DNA from: Alphaproteobacteria bacterium
Lineage (GTDB): Bacteria; Pseudomonadota; Alphaproteobacteria; Puniceispirillales; Puniceispirillaceae
DNA: 7,996 bases
Assembly: GCA_009936885.1 (NCBI GenBank)
Contig: JAACDT010000249.1
Location: forward strand, 1-7,996
Reading direction: 5' to 3'
Every line of letters begins with the position of its first letter. The stretch's first letter is position 1. This document shows, one piece after another, positions 6,268 to 7,996 of the stretch. A model generated the notes under the pieces. It worked only from the letters and a program-made list of their open reading frames with translations, ran no database searches and was not told the origin of the DNA. The position numbers and the translations under genes were made by a program.

Positions 6268-7845
6268 GTGAATAAAGCCGACCCCAAAATAACACAGCTA
6301 TCGAAATGGCTGCACCAGCGCGGAATATTCACGCAAATAGGGGTGATGGGACTATTAGGGGCATTCGCCTCCTTGTCTCTACCACCTCTATTTTTAGTCC
6401 CAGCGGTGGTAGCATTTATTCCATTTTTTATTCATGCATCGAGCTGTAAATCGACTTGGCAAGCAATATTGCTTTTTTGGGGATTTGCTTTTGGCTGGTT
6501 CACAGCTTCTCTTTATTGGATTTCAGCCTCGTTGTTTGTAGATATTTCTTGGGAAGTTTTGATACTGCCTCTCAGTTTGTTTGCGCTTCCAGCTTTCTTA
6601 TCTGTGTTCTGGGGGTTGGCTGGCTTTCTTGTTTATAAACTTGGGCGCACAGCTGAAGCACGGCTGGTATATTCTGCTCTCTTCATTGGTCTTGCAGAAT
6701 TATTGCGCTCGGTATTATTCACAGGATTTCCTTGGAACTCGCCATCGCACCTTATCTTAACACATGATAATCTATCTCAGATTGCATCACTAATAGGACA
6801 GAATGGCTCTGTTTTTTTTGTTTTAATATCCATTGTCGGTGGATGCTTTTTATATCTTCACTTTTGGAAAATGGGGGCGCTCTGTCTTCTTCCTCTTCTG
6901 GCTAGTATTGTTTATGGGGGTTGGCGGCTGGATAGTTCCTCTGTTCCAGTAAATGCAGAGTTTGTTCAGAATCCAGAAATTCTAGTAAGAATGGTTCAGC
7001 CAAATGTCCCTCAAAAAGAGCGATGGAAATCAGAATTTAAGAATGAACAAATAGATGCGTTATTTGCGTTATCCGTATTAAACAAAGAGCTGCCATCGCT
7101 GATTATTTGGCCTGAGACTGCGTATCCTTATATATGGCCATATTCCAAGGCGCAATTTACGAGTTTGGCTAGCAGCTTACTTCCAAAGAATACTCAGCTA
7201 CTATCAGGAATGCTGCGATTTGATGACGAGAATAAGTTATATAACTCAGCATTATTATTTAATGCAGATGGACAATTAACAGGAAAGATTGACAAGCAGA
7301 AACGGGTTCCATTTGGCGAATATATCCCATTTAGAAATAGTTTCATATTTCAGAATTTGAGCTTATTCGGAAACAAAATAGATATTAGTGCAGGCCCAGA
7401 TTCGGGGCTCTTATCCACAAAAGAGAATATCAAATTACGGATATTTATTTGTTATGAGATTATTTTCCCAAATCTTGTCTCATTGCAGGGCCGGCCAGAT
7501 ATTATTATAAACCTTACCAATGATGCTTGGTTCGGCAACACGTTTGGACCCTATCAGCATTTAAGCCAGGCGCGCCTTAGGGCGATCGAAGAAGGGTTGC
7601 CACTTGTTCGAGTAGCAAATACTGGAATTTCAGCAGCCTTTAACTATCAAGGGCTGTTGCTTGGAAAAATAAACTTGATGGAGCAAGGTGTTTTGGATGT
7701 TCTGGTATCTCTTCAGCAACAAAATACGATTTATAGCCAGTATAGGTGGAAAATTACTGTCTCCATTATATTTACACTTATTTTGTGTTCAATTTTGCTT
7801 GACGTGAATTTTTTAACAAGGCAGAAAACTCAAAACAAATACTAA
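6268..7845 (+). CDS. lnt: Apolipoprotein N-acyltransferase Lnt
   Basis: Lnt is the inner-membrane enzyme that adds the third acyl chain to the N-terminal Cys of lipoproteins, using phospholipid as donor, which is the last step of lipoprotein maturation. The 525-residue protein has a multi-spanning N-terminal half (hydrophobic segments between about 24 and 218), a periplasmic carbon-nitrogen-hydrolase domain (about 238-480) and a final membrane helix near 495-512. The catalytic triad is visible: E283 (IIWPETAYP), K343 (DKQKRVPFGEYIP) and C395 (FICYEIIFP), matching E. coli E267, K335 and C387. NLTNDAWFG at 415-423 and the later QHLSQARLRAIEEGLPLVRVANTG block are also typical. Translation starts at a GTG; an ATG ten bases upstream runs straight into a stop, and the only near alternative (M27) would cut into the first membrane segment. 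The ribosome binding site is weak. Its place after corC matches E. coli. Confidence 0.96.
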   Translation: MNKADPKITQLSKWLHQRGIFTQIGVMGLLGAFASLSLPPLFLVPAVVAFIPFFIHASSCKSTWQAILLFWGFAFGWFTASLYWISASLFVDISWEVLILPLSLFALPAFLSVFWGLAGFLVYKLGRTAEARLVYSALFIGLAELLRSVLFTGFPWNSPSHLILTHDNLSQIASLIGQNGSVFFVLISIVGGCFLYLHFWKMGALCLLPLLASIVYGGWRLDSSSVPVNAEFVQNPEILVRMVQPNVPQKERWKSEFKNEQIDALFALSVLNKELPSLIIWPETAYPYIWPYSKAQFTSLASSLLPKNTQLLSGMLRFDDENKLYNSALLFNADGQLTGKIDKQKRVPFGEYIPFRNSFIFQNLSLFGNKIDISAGPDSGLLSTKENIKLRIFICYEIIFPNLVSLQGRPDIIINLTNDAWFGNTFGPYQHLSQARLRAIEEGLPLVRVANTGISAAFNYQGLLLGKINLMEQGVLDVLVSLQQQNTIYSQYRWKITVSIIFTLILCSILLDVNFLTRQKTQNKY

Positions 7846-7857
7846 TGGTATCAAAAA

Positions 7858-7996
7858 ATGTCTCATTTGTTTACTTCAGAATCCGTGTCAGAAGGGCACC
7901 CAGATAAGGTCTGTGATAGGATTTCAGACACTATTTTAGATCTGTTTTTGGCATATGAGCCTGAAGCACGCGTTGCCTGCGAGACTCTCGCTGCAA
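7858..7996 (+). CDS. metK: S-adenosylmethionine synthetase MetK, N-terminal fragment (runs off window)
   Basis: The first 46 codons are visible and continue past the window edge. The start [19 protein letters not shown] is the canonical MetK opening, with the ATP-site E8, H14 and D16/K17 region intact, and [10 protein letters not shown] (37-46) matches the next conserved strand. MetK makes SAM from methionine and ATP, the cofactor for MiaB and for cellular methyltransferases. It lies 12 bases after lnt. No Shine-Dalgarno and no SAM or SAM/SAH riboswitch-like structure is seen in the short gap or the lnt tail, so it is probably expressed from the upstream operon or from a promoter within lnt that I cannot identify. 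An ATG at 7845 is in another frame and closes after 20 codons. Confidence 0.96.
   Translation, partial: MSHLFTSESVSEGHPDKVCDRISDTILDLFLAYEPEARVACETLAA

Noticed and set aside
6456..6638. Plus-strand 60-codon hydrophobic frame inside lnt
   Set aside because: It is an out-of-frame reading of a membrane-segment region; hydrophobicity arises from T-rich codons.
7790..7857. SAM-responsive riboswitch or metK promoter in the lnt tail
   Set aside because: TTGACG at 7799-7804 has no matching -10 box at proper spacing, and I see no conserved riboswitch core or strong stem.
1..7996. A new defence, mobile or biosynthetic system
   Set aside because: Every sizeable open frame on the coding strands belongs to a known family in a known gene order; no arrays, integrases, terminal repeats or unexplained gaps over 110 bases exist.

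Overview
The window is an AT-rich bacterial chromosomal segment with nine protein-coding genes and almost no intergenic space. The gene families and their order point to an alphaproteobacterium: tsaB-rimI followed by miaB-phoH(ybeZ)-ybeY-corC(ybeX)-lnt and then metK. Such blocks are widespread in Alphaproteobacteria, and miaB-ybeZ-ybeY-ybeX-lnt also occurs in E. coli. The low GC and compact spacing would fit a marine, streamlined lineage such as an AT-rich SAR116- or roseobacter-like relative. That placement is an inference only; no rRNA or other species marker is present.

Layout. Positions 1-959 (minus strand) hold most of a secreted polysaccharide-deacetylase-like protein whose C-terminus lies outside the window. 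A 110-base divergent spacer (960-1069) separates it from a plus-strand run covering the rest. tsaB (1070-1783) and rimI (1809-2258) form a tight pair. A 95-base gap (2259-2353) carries the best promoter candidate in the window. miaB (2354-3706) and phoH (3707-4681) abut with no gap. After 102 bases come ybeY (4784-5383), corC (overlapping by 4 bases or starting 14 bases later), lnt (to 7845) and, 12 bases on, the first 46 codons of metK.

How the genes fit together. The plus strand combines tRNA modification (TsaB for t6A37, MiaB for ms2i6A37), ribosome maturation and modification (RimI, YbeY and its partner PhoH/YbeZ), a CBS-domain protein (CorC/YbeX) genetically tied to YbeY in gammaproteobacteria, lipoprotein N-acylation (Lnt) and S-adenosylmethionine synthesis (MetK). 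MiaB consumes SAM, so metK supplies a cofactor of an upstream gene product. The run reads as one or two housekeeping operons.

Novelty. I find no mobile element, CRISPR array, RNA gene, toxin-antitoxin or defence system, and I do not believe the window contains an undescribed system. The points worth a second look are small: a CE4-type deacetylase with Gln at a zinc-ligand His position, an unusually long acidic N-terminal extension on YbeY with no internal start codon to explain it away, an inverted repeat on the putative miaB -10 box, and the absence of the regulator genes that often sit between rimI/miaB and lnt/metK in other alphaproteobacteria.
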